64,000 bases of DNA from PNON01 sp963757065 (lineage in GTDB: Bacteria > Chloroflexota > Anaerolineae > Anaerolineales > Anaerolineaceae). Positions 56,281 through 64,000 of the stretch are shown here, piece by piece. How positions within the stretch are numbered: position 1 is the first letter of the stretch; each line of letters begins with the position of its first letter. The notes beneath the pieces were generated by a model. It had not been told where the DNA came from and made no database searches. It saw only the letters and a program-made list of their open reading frames with translations. The stretch lies in contig CAVWQC010000007.1 in assembly GCA_963757065.1 (NCBI GenBank), positions 868,001-932,000 on the forward strand, read 5' to 3'. A program made the position numbers and the translations under genes.

Positions 56281-57318
56281 TTAGAATTCGAGACCAGCAG
56301 CTTTGATTTGGTCAAGATAAGTCTGTGCTTCGTCTTTTTTGTCCAGATCAAAGACTTTGATATCTACCTGTTGTTTTGCTTCCACGGTTTTACCAGCTAA
56401 AATGTCCAGGCAGCTTTGAACAGCTTTTGCACCAAAATATGGAGGTGTTTGAGTTTCGCGGGCAATTTCCCCGGCGATGACAGCTTCAATCGCTTTGAAA
56501 TGGCCGCCTTCGCCAACTACGAAACCAAGTAATTCGGTTCGTCCGGCATTCTTGATGGCTTCGAGTGCACCCATGGTCATATCGCTATAGTCAGAGCGAA
56601 CTACATCAATTTCGCCAGCAGGAAATCTCTGAAGGAAGTCATCCATGACTTTCATTCCGCCGTCTTTTGTAAAACCAGCATCAGAGGTCGCAACGACTTT
56701 AATATTCGGATATGCTGCCATAACTTCGTCCCAACCAGCGTTTGCATCGATTACAGGTGATGCACCAGCAAGACCCTGGACATGAACGACATTACCCTTG
56801 GCTTCGCCATACTTCTTGGTGAGCAGTTCAACTGTCTTTTCTGCTAATAACTTACCAGATAACTTGTGGCTCTGGGTAATTTCTGTTTTGTACATTCCAT
56901 CACCAGGTGTAGCATCGATGGTACGATCGATGATTACCAGGGGAACATTGGCATCGTTGGCCATTTTTACAACTGGAACCAAAGCTTTTGATTCGAGTGG
57001 GGAAACAATGAGACAGGCTGGTTTCTGGGCGAGCATGCTTTCGATATCAGCCAGCTGTTTGGAGGCATCCTGGTTGGCGTCAATGCTTACGAGTTTGACA
57101 CCAGCGGTTTTTGCTTGTTCTTCCATATCCTTCTGATTTGTTACACGCCAGGCATTTACGAGTTCTGCCTGTGAGTAAGCATACAAAACTTCAGCAGGAG
57201 CAGCAGGGGCAGCGGGTTCAGCTGGTGCAGCTGGAGCAGCAGGAGCCGCCGGGGTACAAGCTGCCATTAACATTGCTGCTAAAATAACGATCGAAAAAAC
57301 TTTCATTGTGACTTTCAT
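56281..57318 (-). CDS. Ribose/galactose-type sugar-binding lipoprotein (RbsB/MglB family)
   Basis: 345 residues. Signal with lipobox MAAC, an Ala/Pro-rich spacer, then a type I periplasmic-binding-protein fold (LIVSPLESKALVPVV; VPLVIIDRTIDATPG; VVHVQGLAGASPV; DVVRSDYSDMTMGALEAI). The mature domain would present a monosaccharide to the RbsC-like permeases. GGAGA precedes the ATG. A structured stretch follows before the ATPase gene. Confidence 0.93.
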   Translation of the reverse strand: MKVTMKVFSIVILAAMLMAACTPAAPAAPAAPAEPAAPAAPAEVLYAYSQAELVNAWRVTNQKDMEEQAKTAGVKLVSIDANQDASKQLADIESMLAQKPACLIVSPLESKALVPVVKMANDANVPLVIIDRTIDATPGDGMYKTEITQSHKLSGKLLAEKTVELLTKKYGEAKGNVVHVQGLAGASPVIDANAGWDEVMAAYPNIKVVATSDAGFTKDGGMKVMDDFLQRFPAGEIDVVRSDYSDMTMGALEAIKNAGRTELLGFVVGEGGHFKAIEAVIAGEIARETQTPPYFGAKAVQSCLDILAGKTVEAKQQVDIKVFDLDKKDEAQTYLDQIKAAGLEF

Positions 57319-57351
57319 CTTTAATCTCCTGAATTTGATTCGTGGTTTAAG

Positions 57352-58419
57352 TTATTTTACTTTTCCATCAATTTGAATTTCACTTACTGTAGAGTAACCA
57401 TGTAATGCAGTTGCACTCATATCTGTGATTATTGAACCACCTCCTTTAATTTTCATTTGTCGGTTTGAACTAATTGCTTCATTTAAATTGTTGGGAATAC
57501 TCGACCACGGTTCCAAAGCGAGACAATAGACACGATCCCACCAGGGATAACCGGGGAATTTCCCATATACACACCAGAACCAGAGATAAGGAAAAATATC
57601 CAGGTCCCAGGATAAACCGATACCAATTTTCTCTTTTGCGTCCAGCACAGCATACCAACCTGCTGATAACTCTTTCAAATAAATCAATTCTGAGAATCCC
57701 GCATCAGATCCAGGAATCACTGACAGATCCAATGTGGAATTGTTATGCTCAACTTTTGGCCAGGAAAATTCCATTCCCGGCTCTAAAATTCCACTCGGGG
57801 CAAAAATCGGAGAGTGAACGATGCCTGTTTTAGCAGGGACGACCAGAGATAAGCCTTCTTTCAAAAAAGGTGCGCCAAAGGCAGGATGGTGTCCCCACAT
57901 GAATTCCTGCTCATCCGGTGATAGATTGGTCAATTTTTCCTGGATGAATAAGGTAGGGTTATTGTTCAGTAAACGCATCGTCCGTTCAATCCTGAATGGT
58001 GTTCGGATGCAGTTCACCGAAAACTTAACAGAAATTTCATCACTCGTATCAACCAGGATGTCATATTCCCAACCCAGGTTGGTTACTTCACCATGCAGAC
58101 CTAGTTCGGCTCCTCTGTAATTGACCGGACCACCACCAGGCAGGATCTCCTGCCAACCCCCATGGTAGGAGTCAAGGAAGGCTCCGCTTGAGTTGGAGAT
58201 GGAAGGGGTGACCTTTCGGGGATCGACCAAACCCTGAGGGGATTCCCACAAGAAACTGGTATCTGTGGGTTTATAAATGAATTCAAAAATATCTGCACCT
58301 TTATCTACCAGTACCCCCACACGGATTAAATTGTTCTCCAGGATGATGGTCTTCATACCTTTATAGACCAATTCATCGGTGATACGGCAGCCAAAATGGC
58401 GATATGTAGCAGCAGGCAT
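57352..58419 (-). CDS. Aldose 1-epimerase-like protein (DUF4432 type)
   Basis: 355 residues of a galactose-mutarotase-like beta-sandwich. FWGHHPAFG-type motif seen as FMWGHHPAFGAPFL, with HHP as probable catalytic histidines; GLHGEVTNLGWEY and WFWCVYGKFPGYPWW also fit. It would interconvert anomers of the imported sugar before isomerisation. It starts 3 bases after the LacI-type gene and is 33 bases before the binding-protein gene. Confidence 0.8.
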   Translation of the reverse strand: MPAATYRHFGCRITDELVYKGMKTIILENNLIRVGVLVDKGADIFEFIYKPTDTSFLWESPQGLVDPRKVTPSISNSSGAFLDSYHGGWQEILPGGGPVNYRGAELGLHGEVTNLGWEYDILVDTSDEISVKFSVNCIRTPFRIERTMRLLNNNPTLFIQEKLTNLSPDEQEFMWGHHPAFGAPFLKEGLSLVVPAKTGIVHSPIFAPSGILEPGMEFSWPKVEHNNSTLDLSVIPGSDAGFSELIYLKELSAGWYAVLDAKEKIGIGLSWDLDIFPYLWFWCVYGKFPGYPWWDRVYCLALEPWSSIPNNLNEAISSNRQMKIKGGGSIITDMSATALHGYSTVSEIQIDGKVK

Positions 58420-58422
58420 GAT

Positions 58423-59437
58423 TTACCTTTTCTCCGGCGCAGGACCCGTTGTTCCACGAATTACCAGTTCAACATCCAATATTTGCGATTTAGGTGACTT
58501 TTTCTTTTCCAAAATCTGAATTAGCATCCTGGCAGCTTTGACACCTTTTTCGAAGGCTGGCTGTCGAACAGTGGTCAAAGGGGGATTGACACATTCAGCC
58601 AGGGGAACATCATCAAAACCGACGATGGAAATATCACCTGGAACAGATAATCCTTTTTCCTGGATGGCTCGGACGGCACCAATGGCGAGCATGTCATTGA
58701 CAAGGAAAATTGCTGTAGGTGGATTAGTTAATATTGAGCAATTCTCCTGTTATTTGGGCACCACCATTTATTGAAGCATTCTCTGCAACACGGACTAGTT
58801 CCGGATCGAAAGGAATGTTATGTTTCTGTAATGAATCTTTATATCCATCCAATCTTTCGATACTGCTTGTCAAATTTGGTTTACCAATAAAACCAATTCT
58901 GGTGTGTCCCAAAGCAATGAGGTGCTCCATCACCATCAAGCCACCCTTGTAATTATCTACATCCACAAAGACCATTTCTTTTTCATCAGGGACGAAAGAA
59001 GTCGAAACAAATGGAGCTTGAATGGAGTTAAGGCTGGTGATGATATTGTGGTGAAAGGATCCAGGACTCATTAATATGAAGCCATCAGCTCTTTTCTGTT
59101 TATAAATATCCATGTAATTCTGATCGTGTGGGTAACAGAGAAAAAGAAAATAACCTAGTTTATCCACCTCAGTGGAAACTCCACGCATGACCTCAACATA
59201 AAATGGGTTGGAAAAAATGTATGTCGCTTCGTGGGGAATAATTAACCCGATGCTGTGGCTTTTTTGTATCGAAAATGCTTTTGCCATTGCATTTGGTTTG
59301 AAATCGTATTTGGCAATGAGACTATGGATCTGTTCGCGAGTTTCCGGTTTTACATCCGGTTTATTATTGAGAACACGCGAAACTGTAGTCTTGGAAACCC
59401 CCGCCATTTCAGCAATTTCATCGATTGTGATTTTCAT
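58423..59437 (-). CDS. LacI family transcriptional regulator of the sugar/AOR operon, one frame change
   Basis: About 337 residues after joining. HTH: IDEIAEMAGVSKTTVSRVLNN. Sensor domain: SIGLIIPHEATYIFSNPFY, FVDVDNYKGGLMVMEHLIALGH, then in the next frame MLAIGAVRAIQEKGLSVPGD and VGFDDVPLAECVNPPLTTVRQ. One extra base near 58700-58730 explains the split. First gene of a ten-gene operon with an operator over its own start site. Confidence 0.9.
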
Positions 59438-59508
59438 TCAACTCCGGAAAGATTCTTTGCTTCAATAATTATTTGGGAAAATGGGCTTATTACTTCGTTC
59501 GTAACCAC

Positions 59509-59548
59509 TACCGTTACTGATACCGTTACCGTTACCGTAACCGGTTAC
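59509..59548. repeat. Clustered GTTAC/GTAAC half-sites upstream of the LacI-type gene
   Basis: TACCGTTAC occurs at 59509-59517 and 59521-59529, then GTTACC again, then the palindrome GTAACCGGTTAC (59537-59548). The array could offer several half-sites to the repressor. Confidence 0.6.
59537..59548. promoter_or_regulatory. LacI-type operator GTAACCGGTTAC
   Basis: Perfect 12-bp palindrome with the central CG common in LacI-family operators, located just downstream of the -10 box on the minus strand, over the expected start of transcription. Confidence 0.75.
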
Positions 59549-59555
59549 AATTTAT

Positions 59556-59583
59556 ATTATAAGGAAGGATTTCTTATTGTCAA
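59556..59583 (-). promoter_or_regulatory. Sigma70 promoter of the sugar/AOR operon
   Basis: On the minus strand: TTGACA (59583-59578), 16 bases, TATAAT (59561-59556), both boxes at full consensus. The leader to the LacI start is about 110 bases. Confidence 0.85.
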
Positions 59584-59850
59584 TACCCAATTTTGGAATT
59601 CCTTGAAACTGGTTAATTAATCTGTACTCTTTCGCAACTCTTTTCATATGAGGGGGGTTTGAAAGGTATAGAGTCGCATACAGCATATTGGGTTTCCAAT
59701 ATTGGCAGCACATAAGAAGGCAACGCCATACCAGTAATTTTTATCGGATAATCACAATTCAAAATTAAATTACCTGAAAATTGTTTTCTGGCAGGTTGTT
59801 TCAACGCTGCTATTTACCAAAAATATGTAAAGTACCAAAGGAGTAATGCC
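59584..59850. other. Intergenic region before the synthase gene
   Basis: No gene supported. AAAGGAG at about 59838 is the ribosome binding site of the synthase gene. No clear plus-strand promoter was recognised. Confidence 0.4.
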
Positions 59851-61560
59851 ATGACCGAAAATAGAGCTATTGCAATTGTTGGTTTGGGGGCAATATTACC
59901 TGATGCTTTTACTGTTCCTGATTTCTGGGAGAATATCGTCAATAAGCGGTATTCGATCATAGATGTACCTGCTGATCGTTGGAATACCGCACTTTTTTAT
60001 GATCCAGATCCATCTGCGGTTGACAAAACATACACAAAAATTGGCGCATATATTAAAGGTTATCAGTTGGATGCTTTCAAATTGGGGCTGCCTATCCCTC
60101 CAAAAGTTTTATCGATGATGGATTTCACCCAACAATGGGCGATTGCGGCCAGCAGCCAGGCGCTTATTGATTATGGTTATCCAACAAGAACACTCAACCC
60201 GGAACGGGTTGCGGTCATCTTTGGTAATGCAAATGCAGGTGAAGGTCATTACCAATCCACATTGCGGATTTATGCGCCGGAATATCTCGATGTATTAAAA
60301 TCCATCCCCAATTTTCAACAACTGCCAGAAGATATCCGGGAATCTCTATTGGATGGAATGCTGGCTGGAATCCGGGCTCGAATCCCAAATATTACCGAAG
60401 ACACCATGCCGGGAGAACTTTCCAACATAATTGCAGGCAGGGTGGCAAACGTATTTAATTTTAGCGGCCCCAACTTTGTTACAGATGCTGCCTGTGCCTC
60501 TTCCCTTGCGGCTTTACAGGCAGCAGTGGAAGGATTGGAGGACTATAAATTCGACGCCGTCCTGACCGGAGGAATTGACAGGAGCATGGGTCCGGAATCA
60601 TATGTAAAATTTTCCAAGATCGGAGCTTTATCTGCAGATGGATCCCGACCTTACGCTGATGGAGCAAATGGTTTTGTCATGGGGGAAGGCGCGGTTGTTT
60701 ACCTATTAAAACGTCTCGAAGATGCTGAAAAAGACGGAGATAAAATATATGCGGTGGTCCGCGGAATAGGTGGAAGTTCAGATGGAAAAGGAAAAGGCAT
60801 TACTGCCCCAAATCCACTCGGCCAGGTGCGCGCCATAGAACGCGCATGGAAGGACGCAGGAGTATCACCGGCAACCGTCGGGTTGATCGAAGGACATGGC
60901 ACGTCCACCAAAGTCGGGGATGTGACTGAAGTCGGCAGTTTAAATACAGTTTTTGGACCAATGGGTGTAAAAAATGGGACTGTAGCACTGGGATCGGTGA
61001 AGTCCAACATTGGTCATTTGAAGGCTGCAGCTGGTGCGGTAGGAATACTGAAAACCACCCTTGCGTTATTCCACCACACGCTTCCACCCTCGGTGAATTT
61101 CGATAAACCGAATCCGAATATTGATTTTTCAAACACGCCTTTTTTTGTGAATACTCAGACTCAATCCTGGGAGGTCAATCCGGGAGAAGTACGTAGAGCC
61201 GGTATCAGTTCTTTTGGATTTGGCGGCACCAATTTCCATGTTGTTATGGAAGAGTATCTTCCGGGTATGCTTTCAAAAACCTCTGAAGTCTTTGCCATTC
61301 CACAGCCTGCGAATTCCCAGGCTGATATTCCAGCAATGCAACCTGTTCCAACTCCAATGGCAGCTGCAATGACCTCCGAAGTTGTTTCTTCAAACACAAT
61401 CAGTGCTGCAGTAGATGCTAGCAGCCATCGAGAAGCACGTACTCGACTGTTGTCAGCGAAAAGACCGGCTATCCCCCCGAGATGCTCGATCTCGAACTGG
61501 ATTTGGAAGCAGACCTCGGTGTGGATACAGTCAAACAGGCAGAATTATTTGCTGCTATAA
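59851..61560 (+). CDS. Type I fatty-acid/polyketide-like synthase, first part: ketosynthase (KS)
   Basis: N-terminal ketosynthase from AIAIVGLGAILPDAFTVPDFW. Active-site Cys215 in DAACASSLAAL, His349 in EGHGTSTKVGD and His389 in SNIGHLKAAAG, so it should be able to condense acyl groups. It resembles the PfaA-like end of iterative type I synthases. From about residue 520 the frame is lost: LAAIEKHVLD lies one frame on and VVSEKTGYPPEM two frames on, which fits extra bases near 61415 and 61448. The gene really continues into the next two entries. Confidence 0.85.
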   Translation: MTENRAIAIVGLGAILPDAFTVPDFWENIVNKRYSIIDVPADRWNTALFYDPDPSAVDKTYTKIGAYIKGYQLDAFKLGLPIPPKVLSMMDFTQQWAIAASSQALIDYGYPTRTLNPERVAVIFGNANAGEGHYQSTLRIYAPEYLDVLKSIPNFQQLPEDIRESLLDGMLAGIRARIPNITEDTMPGELSNIIAGRVANVFNFSGPNFVTDAACASSLAALQAAVEGLEDYKFDAVLTGGIDRSMGPESYVKFSKIGALSADGSRPYADGANGFVMGEGAVVYLLKRLEDAEKDGDKIYAVVRGIGGSSDGKGKGITAPNPLGQVRAIERAWKDAGVSPATVGLIEGHGTSTKVGDVTEVGSLNTVFGPMGVKNGTVALGSVKSNIGHLKAAAGAVGILKTTLALFHHTLPPSVNFDKPNPNIDFSNTPFFVNTQTQSWEVNPGEVRRAGISSFGFGGTNFHVVMEEYLPGMLSKTSEVFAIPQPANSQADIPAMQPVPTPMAAAMTSEVVSSNTISAAVDASSHREARTRLLSAKRPAIPPRCSISNWIWKQTSVWIQSNRQNYLLL

Positions 61561-63053
61561 GAACCCATTATGGCATTCCCCGCCGGGAAGATTTGCGGCT
61601 ATCTGACTATAACACCCTAAAAAAAGTGATCGGGTTTGTGACTGATTCACTTGCTCAAGGGAATTTAGCAGTAGCTGACGAAAAACCAGTTGAGAAATTA
61701 TCTGAAGTAACATTGGTTAAAGAAGTCGCTTCCATATCTCAAAATAGTGAACCAAAACCTTACCAGGGATTATTCTTTCTATCAGCGAATAACCGGAATG
61801 ACCTGAAACAAGCATTAATTTCTGCCATAGCTGAGGTAAAAACCGGAAAAATTCCCCCATCTGTCTGTCCTCCTGCTGACCAAGTAAAAAAATCTGAACG
61901 CATTGCAATCGATTATTCAGACCAAGCTGAGTTAATTAAGAGATGCGAAAAAGCATTATCTGCCCTTGAATCAGATGCAGCAAATGCATGGCAGGCATTA
62001 CAGGCTCAGGGTATCTACCGTGGAAGCGGAAATCCTGGAAAAGTCGTATTCATGTTCCCGGGCCAGGGCTCACAGTATGTAAATATGCTGCGAGATCTTT
62101 ACAAAACCGAACAGGTTGTGGCTGATACATTTAATGAAGCTGACAGGGTGATGACTCCGATCCTCGGCAGGTCACTTACTTCCTTCATATATGTTGAAGG
62201 TGATGAGGAAGCTCTTGCCCAGGCAGAAAAAGACTTAAAAAATACAGCCATCACCCAGCCTGCAATGCTGACAGCAAATGTAGCTCTGCTTAGGTTAATG
62301 AATAAGTATGGCTTTGAGCCGGATATGGTGATCGGACACAGCCTGGGTGAATATGCTGCCCTGGTTGCTGCCGATGTGATGAGCTTCCCGGATGCACTAA
62401 AAGTTGTCAGTGCCCGTGGAAGCGAAATGACCAGGATCAAGGTGGATGATAACGGCTGTATGGCAGCAGTATCTGCTCCTTTGGAAAAGGTTGAAGAAGT
62501 CCTGGCTTCCATTAACGGTTATGTCGTTATAGCCAACATCAATAGCCCAATACAATCAGTCATTGGTGGGGCAACCAGCGCAGTTGATGAAGCGATAACA
62601 AAATTCACAACAGATGGTTTCCAGGCAGTTAAAATTCCAGTATCCCACGCATTCCATACGAAGATAGTTGCTCCAGCCAGTGTTCCTTTAAAAGATGTGA
62701 TCGCAAAGATGACGATCCAACCACCCATGCGGACAATTGTTGCAAACGTCACCGGGGATATTTATCCGACAACGAAAGATGAGATCGTTGACATACTGGC
62801 TGCTCAAGTTGCCTCTCCGGTTCAATTTGTAAAAAGCATGAAGACACTCTACAACCTGGGTGGAAGGGTATTTGTGGAAATTGGCCCGAAAAGGGTATTA
62901 AATTCCCTGGCTGCGGATAACTTGAAAGAAAAATCCGGTGTTGCCTTACTTTCGACAAATCACCCTCGAAAAGGCGGTAAAGCCAGCTTTAATGAAGCCC
63001 TTTGTGGTTTATATGCAGCAGGCATTGGTGGACAGGTGACAAAGCTCTCCTGA
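61482..63053 (+). CDS. Synthase, second part: ACP-like domain with Thr at the carrier site, then acyltransferase (AT)
   Basis: The ACP-like domain begins before this frame (VVSEKTGYPPEML) and reads EADLGVDTVKQAELFAAI, where carrier proteins normally have D-S-I/L; Thr replaces the phosphopantetheine Ser. The AT domain follows: FMFPGQGSQYVNMLRDL, nucleophile Ser in GHSLGEYAAL, VSHAFHTKIV and VEIGPKRVLNSLA. The frame ends at 63053. DQVSEVAAPVALPVQP in the next frame continues it, so one more extra base is likely near 63045. The start given is only the first ATG in this frame, not a real start. Confidence 0.8.
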   Translation: MLDLELDLEADLGVDTVKQAELFAAIRTHYGIPRREDLRLSDYNTLKKVIGFVTDSLAQGNLAVADEKPVEKLSEVTLVKEVASISQNSEPKPYQGLFFLSANNRNDLKQALISAIAEVKTGKIPPSVCPPADQVKKSERIAIDYSDQAELIKRCEKALSALESDAANAWQALQAQGIYRGSGNPGKVVFMFPGQGSQYVNMLRDLYKTEQVVADTFNEADRVMTPILGRSLTSFIYVEGDEEALAQAEKDLKNTAITQPAMLTANVALLRLMNKYGFEPDMVIGHSLGEYAALVAADVMSFPDALKVVSARGSEMTRIKVDDNGCMAAVSAPLEKVEEVLASINGYVVIANINSPIQSVIGGATSAVDEAITKFTTDGFQAVKIPVSHAFHTKIVAPASVPLKDVIAKMTIQPPMRTIVANVTGDIYPTTKDEIVDILAAQVASPVQFVKSMKTLYNLGGRVFVEIGPKRVLNSLAADNLKEKSGVALLSTNHPRKGGKASFNEALCGLYAAGIGGQVTKLS

Positions 63054-63130
63054 TCAAGTTTCGGAAGTAGCAGCACCTGTAGCTTTACCTGTGCAGCCAA
63101 GAAACGCAGCCAATTCTTCAGGACGGACGT

Positions 63131-64000
63131 TTACCTCTCACAGGTTCCGTCGTAGTTAGTGGGGCCGGGTTGGGACTGCCAGGAACCAATGGAAATGTCT
63201 TTGACGACAGGAATATTGAAAGCATCTTGCATGGTGATATGCGTATAGATACACTTTCGATTGAAATTCGCAAGTCAATGGTCGAAAAGAAAGTTACCCG
63301 GTTGGTAAAGAGTGATGCCGGGGCGGTTATGCAGGAAATCGATGACATCGAACAGACCATCAAACTCGCTGGCCAACGTGGTGAGTTTGACCTGATCCAG
63401 GAATTCGGGGTGCCGGAAGAACGGGTGGAGGCATTGGATATTTCCACCCAGTTAGCAATTGCTGCAGGTATCGAGGCACTTCGAGATGCAGGTATCCCAT
63501 TGGTAATGAATTATAAAAAAACCAGCCGGGGAACGTTTCTCCCCGATCGATGGAAACTACCAGAGTCAATGCAGGATGAAACGGGAATTATATTTTGCTC
63601 CGCCTTCCCTGGATTGGATAGAATGGCAGAGGAATCCGAAAAGTTCACACAGCATCAAGTACTTTCTGCACAATTGGATCAACTCCAAACTTTAATGTTC
63701 CAACTCAGATATGCTGGAGAATCTTCTCTTATCAGTGAATTGGAGCAGAGGGAGAGTGAACTGGAAGAACTGATTGTCAACTTGAATTACCACTTTGACC
63801 GGCGATTTGTATTCCGCGTCCTTTCCATGGGACATTCCCAATTCGCAGAGTATATAGGCGCGAAAGGTCCTGTCACTCATGTCAATGCAGCTTGTGCAAC
63901 AACCACCCACGCGGTATCCGTAGCCGAGGATTGGATCAGAGCAGGCCGCTGCCGGCGGGTGGTTATTATCGCTGGTGACGATGTTACAAATCCGAACCTG
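63131..64000 (+). CDS. Synthase, third part: second ketosynthase-like domain, runs off the window
   Basis: Open to the last base in a third frame from LPLTGSVVVSGAGLGLPG. A Glu/Asp-rich helical stretch and EFGVPEERVEALDISTQLAIAAGIEAL follow. ETGIIFCSAFPGLDRM and VNAACATTTHAVSVAEDW give a KS with Cys at 63893-63895. Its His residues would lie beyond the window. It is joined to the AT part through one extra base near 63129-63132. Reductase and dehydratase domains are expected further on. Confidence 0.75.

Noticed and set aside
59509..59548. GTTACC repeats as a CRISPR or replication-origin array
   Set aside because: Units are too short, there are no spacers, and the position at a promoter start site fits a repressor binding array.

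Overview
The window looks like chromosomal DNA of an anaerobic, probably monoderm, heterotrophic bacterium. The most likely group is Chloroflexota class Anaerolineae. This is inferred from the gene mix: rubrerythrin, a tungsten-type aldehyde ferredoxin oxidoreductase, many lipobox lipoproteins with Ala/Pro or Thr/Pro spacers, a DUF348-G5-3D wall protein, an FmdB zinc ribbon, an M32 carboxypeptidase and a glutaminyl-tRNA synthetase. There is no 16S gene to prove it.

Layout. 1-8.3 kb: end of an oligopeptide ABC ATPase, DUF3105 protein, rhomboid protease and guanylate kinase, FmdB, an HExxH exoprotein, and a MacAB-like export operon. 8.3-17.6 kb: SerA-type dehydrogenase, M32 carboxypeptidase, response regulator with lipoprotein, L,D-transpeptidase, roadblock protein, glycosyltransferase, rubrerythrin, RsmA, DUF348-G5-3D protein. 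17.7-22.8 kb: an Rrf2 regulator with a clear operator, leading a PstSCAB-type transporter, then DUF4013. 22.9-31.9 kb: an AT-rich accessory block (pentapeptide-repeat protein; large secreted subtilase/Ig/crystallin/FN3 protein with a decayed tail), bracketed by 19-bp direct repeats. The right repeat is the 3' end of a CBS-ACT gene and the left one is a remnant of the same 3' end. 31.8-41.6 kb: CBS-ACT protein, rhodanese, tRNA-Gln beside glnS, and a second FtsX/HlyD exporter whose second ATPase carries a cNMP-binding domain. 41.9-46.2 kb: LacI-controlled sugar importer. 46.4-47.8 kb: OFA-type MFS carrier with its own operator pair.

47.8-59.6 kb (minus strand) is the most interesting block. One LacI-controlled operon encodes a mutarotase-like protein, a ribose/galactose-type importer, a fucose/arabinose-isomerase-like protein, an aldehyde ferredoxin oxidoreductase, a MoaD/ThiS protein and a transaldolase. 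No sugar kinase is present. I propose a kinase-free route: isomerise the free sugar, split the ketose by transaldol transfer, and oxidise the released aldehyde with ferredoxin. 59.85-64 kb is the start of a type I fatty-acid/polyketide-like synthase (KS, ACP-like, AT, second KS) that runs off the window.

Caution on quality. Around twenty reading frames are broken by frame changes. Outside the accessory block, every one fits an extra base rather than a missing one, and merging the pieces restores full-length conserved proteins. This points to insertion-type sequencing or assembly errors, so most split genes are annotated as single genes. The tail of the large secreted protein (30.4-31.8 kb) looks truly decayed.
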